A stretch of 46,447 nt of DNA, from contig CAKPQS010000008.1 of assembly GCA_934179675.1 (NCBI GenBank), positions 1 to 46,447 on the forward strand, given 5' to 3'. The notes beneath the pieces are model-generated. The model did no database searches and was not told the origin of the DNA. It saw only the letters and a program-made list of their open reading frames with translations. Shown piece after piece: positions 33,436 to 41,546 of the stretch (the first letter of the stretch is position 1; the number at the start of each line of letters is the position of its first letter). Source of the DNA: an uncultured Bacilli bacterium (GTDB lineage: Bacteria; Bacillota_I; Bacilli_A; RF39; UBA660). The translations under genes and the position numbers were made by a program.

Positions 33436-35544
33436 TTATTTTAATGTTAATTCAATAATATTTTCTTTTTGATACACTGTATTTTCAGGAATACTTTGTT
33501 CTACTACATATCCATTTCCATTAAATAAACAACTAGCTTGCATTAAATTACATAATTCATTTGCTTCTTTATAGGACAAATTTAAAAACGATGGAACTGT
33601 AATTGAAACGCTATTAGTTTTTAAAATAACTACATCATTTTCAACCAATGTTCTATTAACTTTTGGATATTGATTAATTATTATATTGCCATCGCCAATT
33701 ACATAAACATTTAATTTTTTACTTATTAAATCATTTTTTACTTCTTCAATATTTTTATTATAATAATTATCTATAGTATATGAATTTAATGTTTGGTTTT
33801 CATCAGTGGAAATATCTAAATATTTAGATATATCAGATGCTACATCTTTTACAAGTTTGCTTAATGTTTGATTAGGTTGATATTCTGGTTTTTTCATAGC
33901 TGCATATATTATTATTTCTGGATCATCATAAGGAAACATTCCTGCAAATGAATAAATATAATCATGAATACCTGTTGCATATGATCCTTTACTACTATCC
34001 CAAAATTCTGCTGTTCCTGTTTTACCAATTAATCCTAATCCTTCTTTATAATAATTTGTACCTGTTGTAAATGTATCTTTTCCTTCAATAACATTTCTCA
34101 TTAATTCTTTCATTTTATTAGTAGTACTAGTTGAAACAACTTGTACACCTTCTTTTTTCCCTTCATATATAGTTTTACCTGTATTAGGATCTACTATTTT
34201 ATCAACAACATAAGGTGTAATTTTTTTACCATTATTTGCAATTATGGATAATGCTTGTAGATGTTGAATTGGTGTTGTTGTAATACCTTGACCAAAACTA
34301 GCATTTGCAACTTCAAGATCATAATTAAATCTTATTTTACCTGGTAATTCTCTAGCAAGTTCAATTCCTGTTTTAGAACCAAATCCATATTTATTGTAAC
34401 ATTCTTTTAATTCATCTTTTGTAATAAACTTACGCATTAAATTTATAGCTCCTGTATTACTAGAATATTCAAATCCTTTATCAAAAGTAATACGACCAAA
34501 TCCTACTTGATTCCAGTCTTTTACAGTGCCACCATCTATTTTAATAATTCCTGTATCGTATAAGGCATTACCATCATAAGTTCCTTTGTCAATAGCACAC
34601 ATATATGAATATATTTTCATAGTTGATCCTGGTTCAAAGGCATAAGAAACAAGTGGATTTTCATAATTGGTAATATTAAGTTTATTAGGATTAAATGACG
34701 GACTTGTACTTGATGCTAGTATAGCACCTGTTTTAGCATTCATTATTGCAACAACAGCCCATTCAGGTTTAGCTTTTTCTGTTAATTCATCCATTGCACT
34801 TTCGGTAAATCTTTCAATATTTGAATCAATTGTTAAATAAATATTGTTCCCATCTTTAGCATCAACTTTTTCTTCTGGAGTATTTGGTATTTGAATACCA
34901 GATGTATCTTGCTGATATTTAAAGTAGCCATCTTCTCCTGTTAATTCTTTATTATAAAGTCCTTCTATACCCAATTCACCAATTATAACTTTTTCGTTAT
35001 CTTTTATATAAGATTTAGCATAGCCTACAATATAAGATGCAAAATCACCATTTGGATAATTTCTTTTGGTATCTTCGATAAATTCAATTCCTGTTATATT
35101 TAATGCTTCTATTTCTTCTTTTTTTTGGATATTTATTCCTCTTCCTTCAGGGCCAAGTTCAATTTGGTATAAATTTTGATTTAAAAGATTTATTAATCTT
35201 TTTTTATCCATATTTAAAATAGGAGCAAGTTTAGATGCTACTTCTTCTTTTTCTTCTTGTTTAATCCGATCTTTTCTAGAATTCGATAGAATTGCAACAA
35301 CAGTATATGATGTTACATTTCTAGCAAGTACATCACCTGATGCATCATATATTACTCCCCTATTCGCTTTTAATATTCTTTTGGTTGTATTTCTTTTAGA
35401 TGCAAATTCTTGAATATTTGTTCCATCGACTACTGGTGATAGGGCAATATAAGCCATTCTAAGTTCAATAACTAAAAAAGAAATCAAGACAAACACTGTA
35501 GATATTTTAATAAATGGCCATGTTTTTGATTTCTTCTGTTTCAT
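33436..35544 (-). CDS. pbpB: Division-type class B penicillin-binding protein (PBP2B/SpoVD-like) with PASTA repeats
   Basis: This septal peptidoglycan transpeptidase has 702 residues. A membrane helix (about 11-33) and dimerisation domain (RGVIYDASGDVLARN) precede the catalytic domain with S307-T-M-K310, S361-S-N363 and K508-TGT. Two PASTA-like repeats end it (about 585-702). The position after rsmH and ftsL marks it as the division enzyme rather than an elongation PBP2; a sporulation SpoVD role cannot be excluded. The catalytic motifs are all intact. Confidence 0.93.
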   Translation of the reverse strand: MKQKKSKTWPFIKISTVFVLISFLVIELRMAYIALSPVVDGTNIQEFASKRNTTKRILKANRGVIYDASGDVLARNVTSYTVVAILSNSRKDRIKQEEKEEVASKLAPILNMDKKRLINLLNQNLYQIELGPEGRGINIQKKEEIEALNITGIEFIEDTKRNYPNGDFASYIVGYAKSYIKDNEKVIIGELGIEGLYNKELTGEDGYFKYQQDTSGIQIPNTPEEKVDAKDGNNIYLTIDSNIERFTESAMDELTEKAKPEWAVVAIMNAKTGAILASSTSPSFNPNKLNITNYENPLVSYAFEPGSTMKIYSYMCAIDKGTYDGNALYDTGIIKIDGGTVKDWNQVGFGRITFDKGFEYSSNTGAINLMRKFITKDELKECYNKYGFGSKTGIELARELPGKIRFNYDLEVANASFGQGITTTPIQHLQALSIIANNGKKITPYVVDKIVDPNTGKTIYEGKKEGVQVVSTSTTNKMKELMRNVIEGKDTFTTGTNYYKEGLGLIGKTGTAEFWDSSKGSYATGIHDYIYSFAGMFPYDDPEIIIYAAMKKPEYQPNQTLSKLVKDVASDISKYLDISTDENQTLNSYTIDNYYNKNIEEVKNDLISKKLNVYVIGDGNIIINQYPKVNRTLVENDVVILKTNSVSITVPSFLNLSYKEANELCNLMQASCLFNGNGYVVEQSIPENTVYQKENIIELTLK

Positions 35545-35556
35545 TATAATTACTCC

Positions 35557-35847
35557 CTACTTGTTAATAATTAATATATTTTCATTGTTATATTCTAATC
35601 CCATTTCTTTGACAACTGCTAGTATATTTTCAAAAGACGTTAATTCATTTACTTTCATAGTTAAACTTTCATTTTTTTTGGTTTGTTCATTAATACTATA
35701 TTTTACTTTTTCAATACTCATATTTAAATGACTAACTTCAGCTCCACCAAATATTTTTACTAAGAAAATACATAGCAATGATATAAATGCAAATAAATAT
35801 AAAGTTGTGTCTAATTTTGTAAATGATTTTTTCTTAGTTTTTGGCAT
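35557..35847 (-). CDS. ftsL: Cell division protein FtsL-like
   Basis: This small bitopic protein of 96 residues has a short basic cytoplasmic start, one membrane helix (about 13-32) and an outer coiled coil (MSIEKVKYSINEQTKKNESL). Its sequence is too variable for a motif, but size, topology and position between rsmH and pbpB identify it. It follows rsmH by 3 bases and pbpB starts 12 bases after it. It would bridge FtsB/DivIC and the septal PBP. Confidence 0.85.
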   Translation of the reverse strand: MPKTKKKSFTKLDTTLYLFAFISLLCIFLVKIFGGAEVSHLNMSIEKVKYSINEQTKKNESLTMKVNELTSFENILAVVKEMGLEYNNENILIINK

Positions 35848-35850
35848 CTC

Positions 35851-36759
35851 TTATTCCCCTACTTTCTCTATGATTCGAAGTTTAGCGCTTCTTGCTCTGT
35901 TATTATATATAAGTTCTTCTTTAGATGGTTCTATTGTTTTAATTTTTTTAAATTTTGGTTTTAAATTTTCAGGAACAACAGGCATATCTTTATAACCTTC
36001 TGGATTTTTTGAAACTTCATTAAATATGTCTTTACAAATTTTATCTTCAAGTGAATGAAATGTTATAACACAAATTCGTCCATTTAATTTAAGTAAATTT
36101 AATGATTTTTTTAAAGCTATTTTAAATACTTCTAATTCATTATTTACTTCAATTCTAATTGCTTGAAATGTTTTTCTTGCTGGATGATGTTCTCTTTGAT
36201 ATTTCATTGGTACAACTTCTTTTATTATATCAACTAACTCAAATGTTGTTTCAATTTTTTTGATACTTCTTTTTTTTACTATATTGTGTGCAATTTTATA
36301 GGCAAATTTTTCTTCACCATAATTTTCTAATATTTGTTTTAATTTTTGTTCATCATATTCATTAACAACTTTATAAGCATCAAGTGTTTGATCTTTATTC
36401 ATTCGCATATCAAGTCTTGCATCTTTATGAAAACTGAATCCTCTTTCTTCTTCATCTAATTGAGGACTAGAAACTCCTAAATCAAATAATATTCCATCGA
36501 CTTTATTTATTATATACTTATCAATATTAACAAAATTGTCGTTTATTATAGAATAATTATCATTTATTTGTTTTAATTTTTGATTTGCACTTGCTATTGC
36601 TTCTTTATCCTGATCAAATGCATATAAATGTCCTTGAGGAATTTTGGAAAGAATCAAACTACTATGTCCTCCATATCCTAAAGTACAATCAACAATTACG
36701 GAATCTTTTTTTAAATTTAAATTTTCTATACACTCATCAAGTAAAACACTCTTATGCAT
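35851..36759 (-). CDS. rsmH: 16S rRNA (cytosine-1402-N4) methyltransferase
   Basis: RsmH methylates C1402 of 16S rRNA. The 302-residue protein shows the family start (HKSVLLDECIENL), SAM-binding DCTLGYGGHS, DGILFDLGVSSPQLD, RGFSFHKDARLDMRM, and the ARKTFQAIRIEVNNEL and TFHSLEDKI motifs. AAGGAG precedes the ATG. It heads the rsmH-ftsL-pbpB division operon; mraZ, normally just upstream, is absent. Confidence 0.96.
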   Translation of the reverse strand: MHKSVLLDECIENLNLKKDSVIVDCTLGYGGHSSLILSKIPQGHLYAFDQDKEAIASANQKLKQINDNYSIINDNFVNIDKYIINKVDGILFDLGVSSPQLDEEERGFSFHKDARLDMRMNKDQTLDAYKVVNEYDEQKLKQILENYGEEKFAYKIAHNIVKKRSIKKIETTFELVDIIKEVVPMKYQREHHPARKTFQAIRIEVNNELEVFKIALKKSLNLLKLNGRICVITFHSLEDKICKDIFNEVSKNPEGYKDMPVVPENLKPKFKKIKTIEPSKEELIYNNRARSAKLRIIEKVGE

Positions 36760-36893
36760 TTTTTTGCTCCTTAAATAATTTTTTTAGATTCTTATAAACA
36801 TGAAATTGTAATGATACTTTTTCATAAAAATCTTCAATTATGAACCATTTTCTATCATAATTTTACTATTTTTAAAAGAAAAAGTAAATAGAT

Positions 36894-36924
36894 TTAAAAA
36901 AAATCATAGGAAATATTCCTATGA
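36894..36924 (-). terminator. Terminator of the YjcZ-like gene pair
   Basis: TCATAGGAA and TTCCTATGA form a perfect 9-bp stem around a 3-base loop with a following T-run on the minus strand, directly after the second small gene. Confidence 0.8.
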
Positions 36925-36926
36925 CT

Positions 36927-37034
36927 TTACATTATACTAGAGCCTAATATAATGGCAAGTAAAATATATAGTACGATTAAAATAATATAATTTATACCTG
37001 TTTTTTGCTTATTACATCCTTCGTTACAAGACAT
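36927..37034 (-). CDS. Tiny YjcZ/SscA-like sporulation membrane peptide (second copy)
   Basis: This 35-residue peptide has a cysteine-containing hydrophilic start (MSCNEGCNKQKTG) and one hydrophobic helix (INYIILIVLYILLAIILG). The outline matches the YjcZ family of tiny sporulation membrane proteins, although the usual Gly/Tyr-rich start is replaced by Cys, Asn and Lys. AGGAGG lies 7 bases before the ATG. It starts 13 bases after the first copy ends and shares its terminator. Confidence 0.65.
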   Translation of the reverse strand: MSCNEGCNKQKTGINYIILIVLYILLAIILGSSIM

Positions 37035-37047
37035 TTTTTAGCCTCCT

Positions 37048-37134
37048 TTATACGTATGCCCCAAGTATAATTATTAAAAGAATAAATAGAACTAACACGA
37101 TTGCAGCACCTGATATTCCATTATTGCAACACAT
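37048..37134 (-). CDS. Tiny YjcZ/SscA-like sporulation membrane peptide (first copy)
   Basis: This 28-residue peptide starts MCCNNGISGAA and continues as one hydrophobic helix ending in LLIIILGAYV. That is close to the YjcZ family pattern of Bacillus, whose members are made late in sporulation. GGAGG lies 9 bases before the ATG, and a SigK-like promoter candidate is upstream. It forms a two-gene operon with the 35-residue peptide. Its size makes it easy to miss in automated gene calls. Confidence 0.7.
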   Translation of the reverse strand: MCCNNGISGAAIVLVLFILLIIILGAYV

Positions 37135-37167
37135 AAACTCATTCCTCCTTTTTTTCATCTTTCACAT

Positions 37168-37194
37168 TATTTTATGGTTATCACTACATTTGTG
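37168..37194 (-). promoter_or_regulatory. Possible SigK-like promoter of the YjcZ-like pair
   Basis: CATAAAATA fits CATAnnnTA, with CACA 14 bases upstream as the -35, on the minus strand about 34 bases before the first ATG. No good sigma-A promoter is seen in this gap for the minus strand. Chance is possible in such AT-rich DNA. Confidence 0.35.
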
Positions 37195-37215
37195 TGAATA
37201 ATTTTGTTTAAATTA

Positions 37216-37244
37216 TTGTTTTTTTTTTTATTTTTTGCTATGAT
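37216..37244 (+). promoter_or_regulatory. Promoter of prsA
   Basis: TTGTTT, a 17-base T-rich spacer and TATGAT with an extended TGC element lie 31 bases before the prsA start. Confidence 0.6.
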
Positions 37245-37275
37245 ATTTAGTGTTTATTAAGAAAGGACAGAATTT

Positions 37276-38250
37276 ATGAAGAAATTATTTTTAACAATTT
37301 GTTTATGTACTTTACTTTTAACTGGTTGTAAGAAAGAAGCTAAACTTGCAAATGGTGAAGAAGTAATTGTTCATGTGGATGGAAAGGATTTTTCAGCAAA
37401 TGATTTATATAAAGAAATGAAAAAATCTTATGGTGCGAATACACTCATTTCTTTAGTTGACAATTATATTATTGATACTGAAATAACTGATAGAAAAGAA
37501 GCAGAAAAATATGGTAAATCAAAGGTAACATCAGAAAAAGCAAAATTTGATTCATATTCTAAAGTTCTTGGTTATAGTTGGGAAGAATATTTAAGAAATA
37601 ATGGCTTTAATAGTGAAGATGAATTAGCAAAATATTTTGAAAATAGTTTTCTTAAAGAAAAAGTTGCAATTAAATATATAATTCCTACTCTTACTGATAA
37701 AGAAATTAAAAAATACTATGATGAAAAAGTTGATGATAAAATTGTTGCTCGCCATATAATTATTACACCTACTACTGATGATAGTATGTCAAGTGATGAA
37801 AAGAAAAAAGCTGAAGAAGACGCTAAAAACAAAGTTACTGAAATTATTAAAATGTTAGATGAAGGTAAAGATTTTGCTGAACTTGCAAAAAAATATTCAT
37901 CAGATGGTAGCGCTAAAGATGGTGGCTTACTTGATGCTTTCACAAGTGAAGATGTTGATGCTGATTTTTGGAAAGCTGCTAAAGAACTTGAAGTTGGCAA
38001 ATATTCAAAAGAACCTGTAAAAAGTAAATATGGTTATCATGTAATTTTAAAAGAAAAAGTTATTGCCAAAGATTCACTTGAAGATATGAAAGATACTATT
38101 AAAAATAAAATTGCTGAAAACAAATTAGATGAAGATAAAGATTTATTAAATTCAACATGGTTTAAAATTAGAAAAGAATATAATATTGATGTAACTGATT
38201 CTGATTTAAAATATTTATATGATTTAAATAAATCTCAATACGAAAAATAA
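37276..38250 (+). CDS. prsA: Foldase lipoprotein PrsA (peptidyl-prolyl isomerase)
   Basis: PrsA folds exported proteins, including penicillin-binding proteins, on the outer face of the membrane. The 324-residue protein has a lipoprotein signal with lipobox LLTGC (Cys18), an N-terminal chaperone part, and a parvulin domain at about 155-265 (VARHIIITP, DFAELAKKYSSDGSAKDGGLL, VKSKYGYHVI). The remainder of the chaperone domain follows. AAGGAC precedes the ATG. It is a single gene, with its own promoter and terminator. Confidence 0.94.
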   Translation: MKKLFLTICLCTLLLTGCKKEAKLANGEEVIVHVDGKDFSANDLYKEMKKSYGANTLISLVDNYIIDTEITDRKEAEKYGKSKVTSEKAKFDSYSKVLGYSWEEYLRNNGFNSEDELAKYFENSFLKEKVAIKYIIPTLTDKEIKKYYDEKVDDKIVARHIIITPTTDDSMSSDEKKKAEEDAKNKVTEIIKMLDEGKDFAELAKKYSSDGSAKDGGLLDAFTSEDVDADFWKAAKELEVGKYSKEPVKSKYGYHVILKEKVIAKDSLEDMKDTIKNKIAENKLDEDKDLLNSTWFKIRKEYNIDVTDSDLKYLYDLNKSQYEK

Positions 38251-38272
38251 CTCAATTATGAGTTATTTTTTT
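38245..38272. terminator. Terminator shared by prsA and recX
   Basis: AAATAACTCA and TGAGTTATTT form a perfect 10-bp stem and a 4-base loop, with a T7 run on the plus strand. It covers the stop codons of both convergent genes. Confidence 0.75.
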
Positions 38273-39001
38273 GTCAATTTCTTCTTTAGAAAATCCGAGT
38301 GAATATAATTTTTGTTCTATTTTTTTATTAAGATTATATCCAGTATATTTTTTCACATATTTTTGATATATCTTGTTATATGTAATATCTATGTTACCTT
38401 TTATATCAAATTCATTTAATACATCATACACCATATCTTTAGGAAAACCTAAAATATTTAATTCAATTATTAATTTTTGTTTTAATACATTACCTGAACA
38501 CTTTATTTTGGTTTTCATTTTTTTAGCAATTATTTTTTTTATTTTATTATAATAAATATTTGAATCTATCTTTTCTAATGCTTCATTTATTATTTGGTCA
38601 TCAATTCTTATTTTTTCCAATTCTTCTTTTATTTTATAAGGTCCATAATTAGTAAACTTAATTTTATCATTTACAAAAGCAGATGCTAATATAGAATCAT
38701 TTATTAAATTAAGCTCTTTTAATTTTAAAATTAAATTATTTTTTTCATCAGAAACCAGCAAAAATTTGTCCAAATATTTTTTTACTTCATATTCACTTCT
38801 TAATTTTTTGCTAATATAAGCAATACTTGCATAATATGCGTCATAATATGTATTTTCCTTTAAAATTTTATCTATTAATTCTTCTGATAATTCTTTTTTA
38901 TATAAAATATTATATTTTAAAATAATATCATCATAAGTTATAATTGGTTCTCTATTATCAAACTCAATTTTATATTTATTTTTTAGTTTTTTTATTTTCA
39001 T
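38252..39001 (-). CDS. recX: Recombination regulator RecX
   Basis: RecX binds RecA filaments and limits recombination. The 249-residue protein has an N-terminal extension (about 1-55), then the three-helix repeats of the family, including AYISKKLRSEYEVKKYL, INDSILASAFVNDKIKFTNYGPYKIKEEL, and C-terminal KQKLIIELNILGFPKDMVYDVL and the KLYSLGFSKEEID ending. Length fits the long Bacillota form. It lies 23 bases after rpoZ and is likely co-transcribed with it. Confidence 0.85.
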   Translation of the reverse strand: MKIKKLKNKYKIEFDNREPIITYDDIILKYNILYKKELSEELIDKILKENTYYDAYYASIAYISKKLRSEYEVKKYLDKFLLVSDEKNNLILKLKELNLINDSILASAFVNDKIKFTNYGPYKIKEELEKIRIDDQIINEALEKIDSNIYYNKIKKIIAKKMKTKIKCSGNVLKQKLIIELNILGFPKDMVYDVLNEFDIKGNIDITYNKIYQKYVKKYTGYNLNKKIEQKLYSLGFSKEEIDKKITHN

Positions 39002-39024
39002 TTTTACCTTAAAAGTAAAAAGAT

Positions 39025-39225
39025 TTAATTTTCATTTATTGTAATTAAATCTTGTGCTACTTCTTCTAAAGCTCTACCAATATTTTTTTTAGATTTATAT
39101 TCATTTTCTTTTAATTGGTAATGCCCATTTTTTTCCATTTCTTTTACTCTTTTTGATACTAAATTAACAAGTAGATATTTTGATCCTACCTTAACTAATA
39201 ATTTATCTATTGATGGATATATCAT
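39025..39225 (-). CDS. rpoZ: RNA polymerase omega subunit
   Basis: This 66-residue protein has the RpoZ core: MIYPSIDKLL, then SKYLLVNLVSKRVKEM and GRALEEVAQ. Omega supports assembly of the beta' subunit. AAGGAGG precedes the start. Its usual neighbours gmk, coaBC and priA are absent from the window; recX follows instead. Confidence 0.9.
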   Translation of the reverse strand: MIYPSIDKLLVKVGSKYLLVNLVSKRVKEMEKNGHYQLKENEYKSKKNIGRALEEVAQDLITINEN

Positions 39226-39245
39226 ACTTTTGCCTCCTTAAGATT

Positions 39246-39274
39246 AGAATACAACAACATTTAAAATTATGCAA
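39246..39274 (-). promoter_or_regulatory. Possible promoter of rpoZ-recX
   Basis: TTGCAT, a 17-base spacer and TATTCT lie on the minus strand 20 bases before the rpoZ start. Just upstream lie near-repeats of TGTCAAAAAA at 10-bp spacing. Confidence 0.45.
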
Positions 39275-39305
39275 GTAAATTGATATTTTTTGACATTTTT
39301 TGACA

Positions 39306-40571
39306 CTATCTGATTATTTCATAAACTAATTTTGGTTCTATTTTCGTTGAACTTATCTTAAAAATACCATTTAATTCTCTAAAACTAATATCTTTATCAC
39401 CTAAATATATACGCATTAATTCATCGTTTTGTTTAACAAAATCTCCTACTTTGACACTTAAATTGATTCCTACTTCATGATTGATCGAATCGTTCTTTTC
39501 AAGACGTCCACCACCCATTTTTTTAACAAGTTCTCCTAATTTTAAAGCATCAATTGAATTTATAAATCCTTCTTTATCTGTTTTGATACTAAATATTCGT
39601 TTTGATAATTTTATTGTTTTAATATCTCCACCCTGATATTCAACCATTTCTAAAAATTTATTATAAGCTTCTCTATTATTGATTTTTTCATCTATTTTTT
39701 TATATGCTTCATCCAAACTTATATTTTCATTTGCCATTATTATTTCAGATGCTAATACTTTTACTAATTCCATTAAATCCTTTGGACCTTTGCCATTTAA
39801 TGAATCGATTGCTTCTAATACCTCATTACTATTACCAATTGCTAGTCCTAATGGTTCATCCATATTAGTTAAAACACATATTATTTTTCTTTGATAATTA
39901 TTACCTATTTTAATCATCAATTTTGCAAGTTTTCTTGCATCATCTATTGTTTTAATTAAAGCTCCATTTCCAACTTTAACATCAATAACAATTGTAGATG
40001 CACCTGATGCAATTTTTTTAGACATTATTGATGACGCTATTAAAGGAATTGAAGATACGGTTGAAGTAACATCTCTTAAGGCATATATTTTTTTATCAGC
40101 TGGCACTAAATTTTTAGTTTGGCTTATTACAGCTAAACCTATTTTATTAATTTCATCTTCTACTTTTTCAAATGGTTCTTCTACTTGATAACCACTAATA
40201 GATTCTAATTTATCAATTGTTCCACCTGTAAAACCTAGACCTCTGCCACTCATTTTTAATACTTTATAGCCTAGTGCAGCAAGAAGAGGTGCAAGTACTA
40301 GAGTTGTTTTATCCCCTACTCCTCCTGTTGAGTGCTTATCAACAATTTTACCTTTTATATTAGATGTATCGATTATTTCACCACTATTAATAAAACTATC
40401 CGTTAAATAAATTGTTTCCTCTTCAGTCATACCATTTATACAAATAGCCATTAAAAGTGCGCTCATTTGATAATCTGGTATATTACCATTAGTATATTCT
40501 TTAATAACATACTCTATTTCTTCTTTTGTTAGGATACAACCTAATCTTTTTTTATCAATTATTTCTAACAT
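39306..40571 (-). CDS. pdp: Pyrimidine-nucleoside phosphorylase
   Basis: This enzyme splits thymidine, uridine or deoxyuridine with phosphate during nucleoside salvage. In its 421 residues are the N-terminal helical domain (YQMSALLMAICINGM), the phosphate-binding KHSTGGVGDKTT at about 79-90, KMSGRGLGFTGGTIDKLE, and the C-terminal mixed domain. It fits the broad-specificity Bacillota enzyme more than thymidine-specific DeoA. No deoC or nupG homologue is adjacent. Confidence 0.92.
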   Translation of the reverse strand: MLEIIDKKRLGCILTKEEIEYVIKEYTNGNIPDYQMSALLMAICINGMTEEETIYLTDSFINSGEIIDTSNIKGKIVDKHSTGGVGDKTTLVLAPLLAALGYKVLKMSGRGLGFTGGTIDKLESISGYQVEEPFEKVEDEINKIGLAVISQTKNLVPADKKIYALRDVTSTVSSIPLIASSIMSKKIASGASTIVIDVKVGNGALIKTIDDARKLAKLMIKIGNNYQRKIICVLTNMDEPLGLAIGNSNEVLEAIDSLNGKGPKDLMELVKVLASEIIMANENISLDEAYKKIDEKINNREAYNKFLEMVEYQGGDIKTIKLSKRIFSIKTDKEGFINSIDALKLGELVKKMGGGRLEKNDSINHEVGINLSVKVGDFVKQNDELMRIYLGDKDISFRELNGIFKISSTKIEPKLVYEIIR

Positions 40572-40614
40572 TTTATCATCCTCAAAAATATTATACCATA
40601 TTTTGATTATTTTA

Positions 40615-40965
40615 TTAACTTAATTTTCTTGTAATCAATTCTACGGTTCTTCTTGGATCTTCAATAAGCATCGAATATACTTGTTTTCTACTTCTAAGTT
40701 CTTTTATAATTTTAATTTCTTGTTTTGAAATTCTAAAGGTATATGCTTCGCCTCTTTCTCTTGCTTCATATTCTAGACCTAGTAAATAATTCGGACTTGT
40801 TTGTAATGTTTCAGCAATAAACAATAATTGATCAACAGTAGGCTTTTTAATACCATGTTCATAATACATTATCATTGTTGCTGATACTCCTAACATATCA
40901 CCAAATTCTTTTTGAGTCATGTTCCTTTTCATTCTTTCTTCTTTCATTCTTACCCCAAACAACAT
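40615..40965 (-). CDS. XRE-family transcriptional regulator
   Basis: This 116-residue DNA-binding protein has a Cro/CI helix-turn-helix at about 5-62 (MKRNMTQKEFGDMLGVSATMI with its recognition helix, then KPTVDQLLFIAETL). The C-terminal half is charged and helical, without a known ligand domain. AAAAGGAG precedes the ATG. A perfect 34-bp inverted-repeat element covers the ribosome binding site and -10 box, so autorepression is likely. It lies directly downstream of ssb. The target genes are unknown. Confidence 0.85.
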   Translation of the reverse strand: MLFGVRMKEERMKRNMTQKEFGDMLGVSATMIMYYEHGIKKPTVDQLLFIAETLQTSPNYLLGLEYEARERGEAYTFRISKQEIKIIKELRSRKQVYSMLIEDPRRTVELITRKLS

Positions 40966-40997
40966 ATAATTACACTCCTTTTCAAGTGTAATTATAT
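40964..40997. promoter_or_regulatory. Perfect 13-bp inverted repeat at the XRE gene start
   Basis: ATATAATTACACT and AGTGTAATTATAT flank an 8-bp spacer. On the minus strand the first arm holds the TATAAT -10 box, the spacer and second arm hold the AAAAGGAG site, and the last arm ends at the ATG. It is an excellent operator candidate for the XRE protein. Confidence 0.75.
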
Positions 40998-41002
40998 CAA
41001 CT

Positions 41003-41033
41003 AATAGTTTACATATTTAGCTTTTAAACTATT
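41003..41033. promoter_or_regulatory. Second inverted repeat upstream of the XRE gene
   Basis: AATAGTTTA and TAAACTATT are perfect 9-bp arms around a 13-bp spacer, just upstream of the -10 box and between the ssb stop and the 34-bp element. The same arm recurs at the ssb promoter (41395-41403). Confidence 0.5.
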
Positions 41034-41035
41034 GG

Positions 41036-41368
41036 TTATTTTGTCTCTTTTTGTGATTGCAAAAATGTAACTTTTTCGGCAACTACTTCTGTAATAGTTC
41101 TCAAACTTTCATCCGGTTGTTCAACATCCCTTGTTTGGATACGACCACGGATTCCAATTAAATCACCCTTTTTACAATATTCTGTTGTTCTTTCTGCAAC
41201 TCCACGCCATAAAACGCATTTTATAAAATCTGTTTCATATTCGCCTTCTGCATTTCTATAACATCTAGGTACTGCAAGTAAAACATTAGCAACCTTATTT
41301 CCATTTTCCGTTTCTCTTAATTCAGGATCACTAACTAATCTACCTACTATTATTGATTGATTTAACAT
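41036..41368 (-). CDS. ssb: Single-stranded DNA-binding protein, short form without an acidic tail
   Basis: The 110-residue protein is essentially one OB-fold: NQSIIVGRLVSDPELRETENGNKVANVLLAV, FIKCVLWRGVAERTTEYCKKGDLIGIRGRIQTR and VVAEKVTFLQ. The C-terminal disordered linker and acidic partner-binding tip (DDDIPF type) of SsbA are missing; it ends QSQKETK. This resembles the short SsbB of competent Bacilli or mobile-element SSBs. No rpsF or rpsR flanks it, unlike the usual ssbA. AGGAGG precedes the start. Confidence 0.88.
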   Translation of the reverse strand: MLNQSIIVGRLVSDPELRETENGNKVANVLLAVPRCYRNAEGEYETDFIKCVLWRGVAERTTEYCKKGDLIGIRGRIQTRDVEQPDESLRTITEVVAEKVTFLQSQKETK

Positions 41369-41390
41369 ACATTTCCTCCTTTCTGCTTAC

Positions 41391-41419
41391 ACTATAAACT
41401 ATTTAAAAAATTAGTGCAA
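41391..41419 (-). promoter_or_regulatory. Promoter of ssb
   Basis: TTGCAC, a 17-base spacer and TATAGT lie on the minus strand. The -10 box overlaps TAAACTATT, one arm of the inverted repeat found upstream of the XRE gene. Confidence 0.6.
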
Positions 41420-41456
41420 ATGGGACTTTTTCCTAATTGAAGGTATTTTTAGTCAT

Positions 41457-41488
41457 GAAAAAAGGAAATTATCCTAGGGGAATTTCCT
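41457..41488 (-). terminator. Terminator upstream of ssb
   Basis: AGGAAATT and AATTTCCT flank a 10-base loop and are followed by TTTTT on the minus strand; it separates the 117-residue anchored protein gene from ssb. A second 8-bp inverted repeat, TAGTAAAA/TTTTACTA, lies at 41495-41520. Confidence 0.65.
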
Positions 41489-41546
41489 AAATTGAAATAG
41501 TAAAATAGTTGACTTTTACTAAATTACTACTTTTTTAATTTTTTTG

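Noticed and set aside
39302..39310. Frame fusion of pdp with rpoZ
   Set aside because: The genes are separated by a stop codon and an 80-base gap with a promoter.
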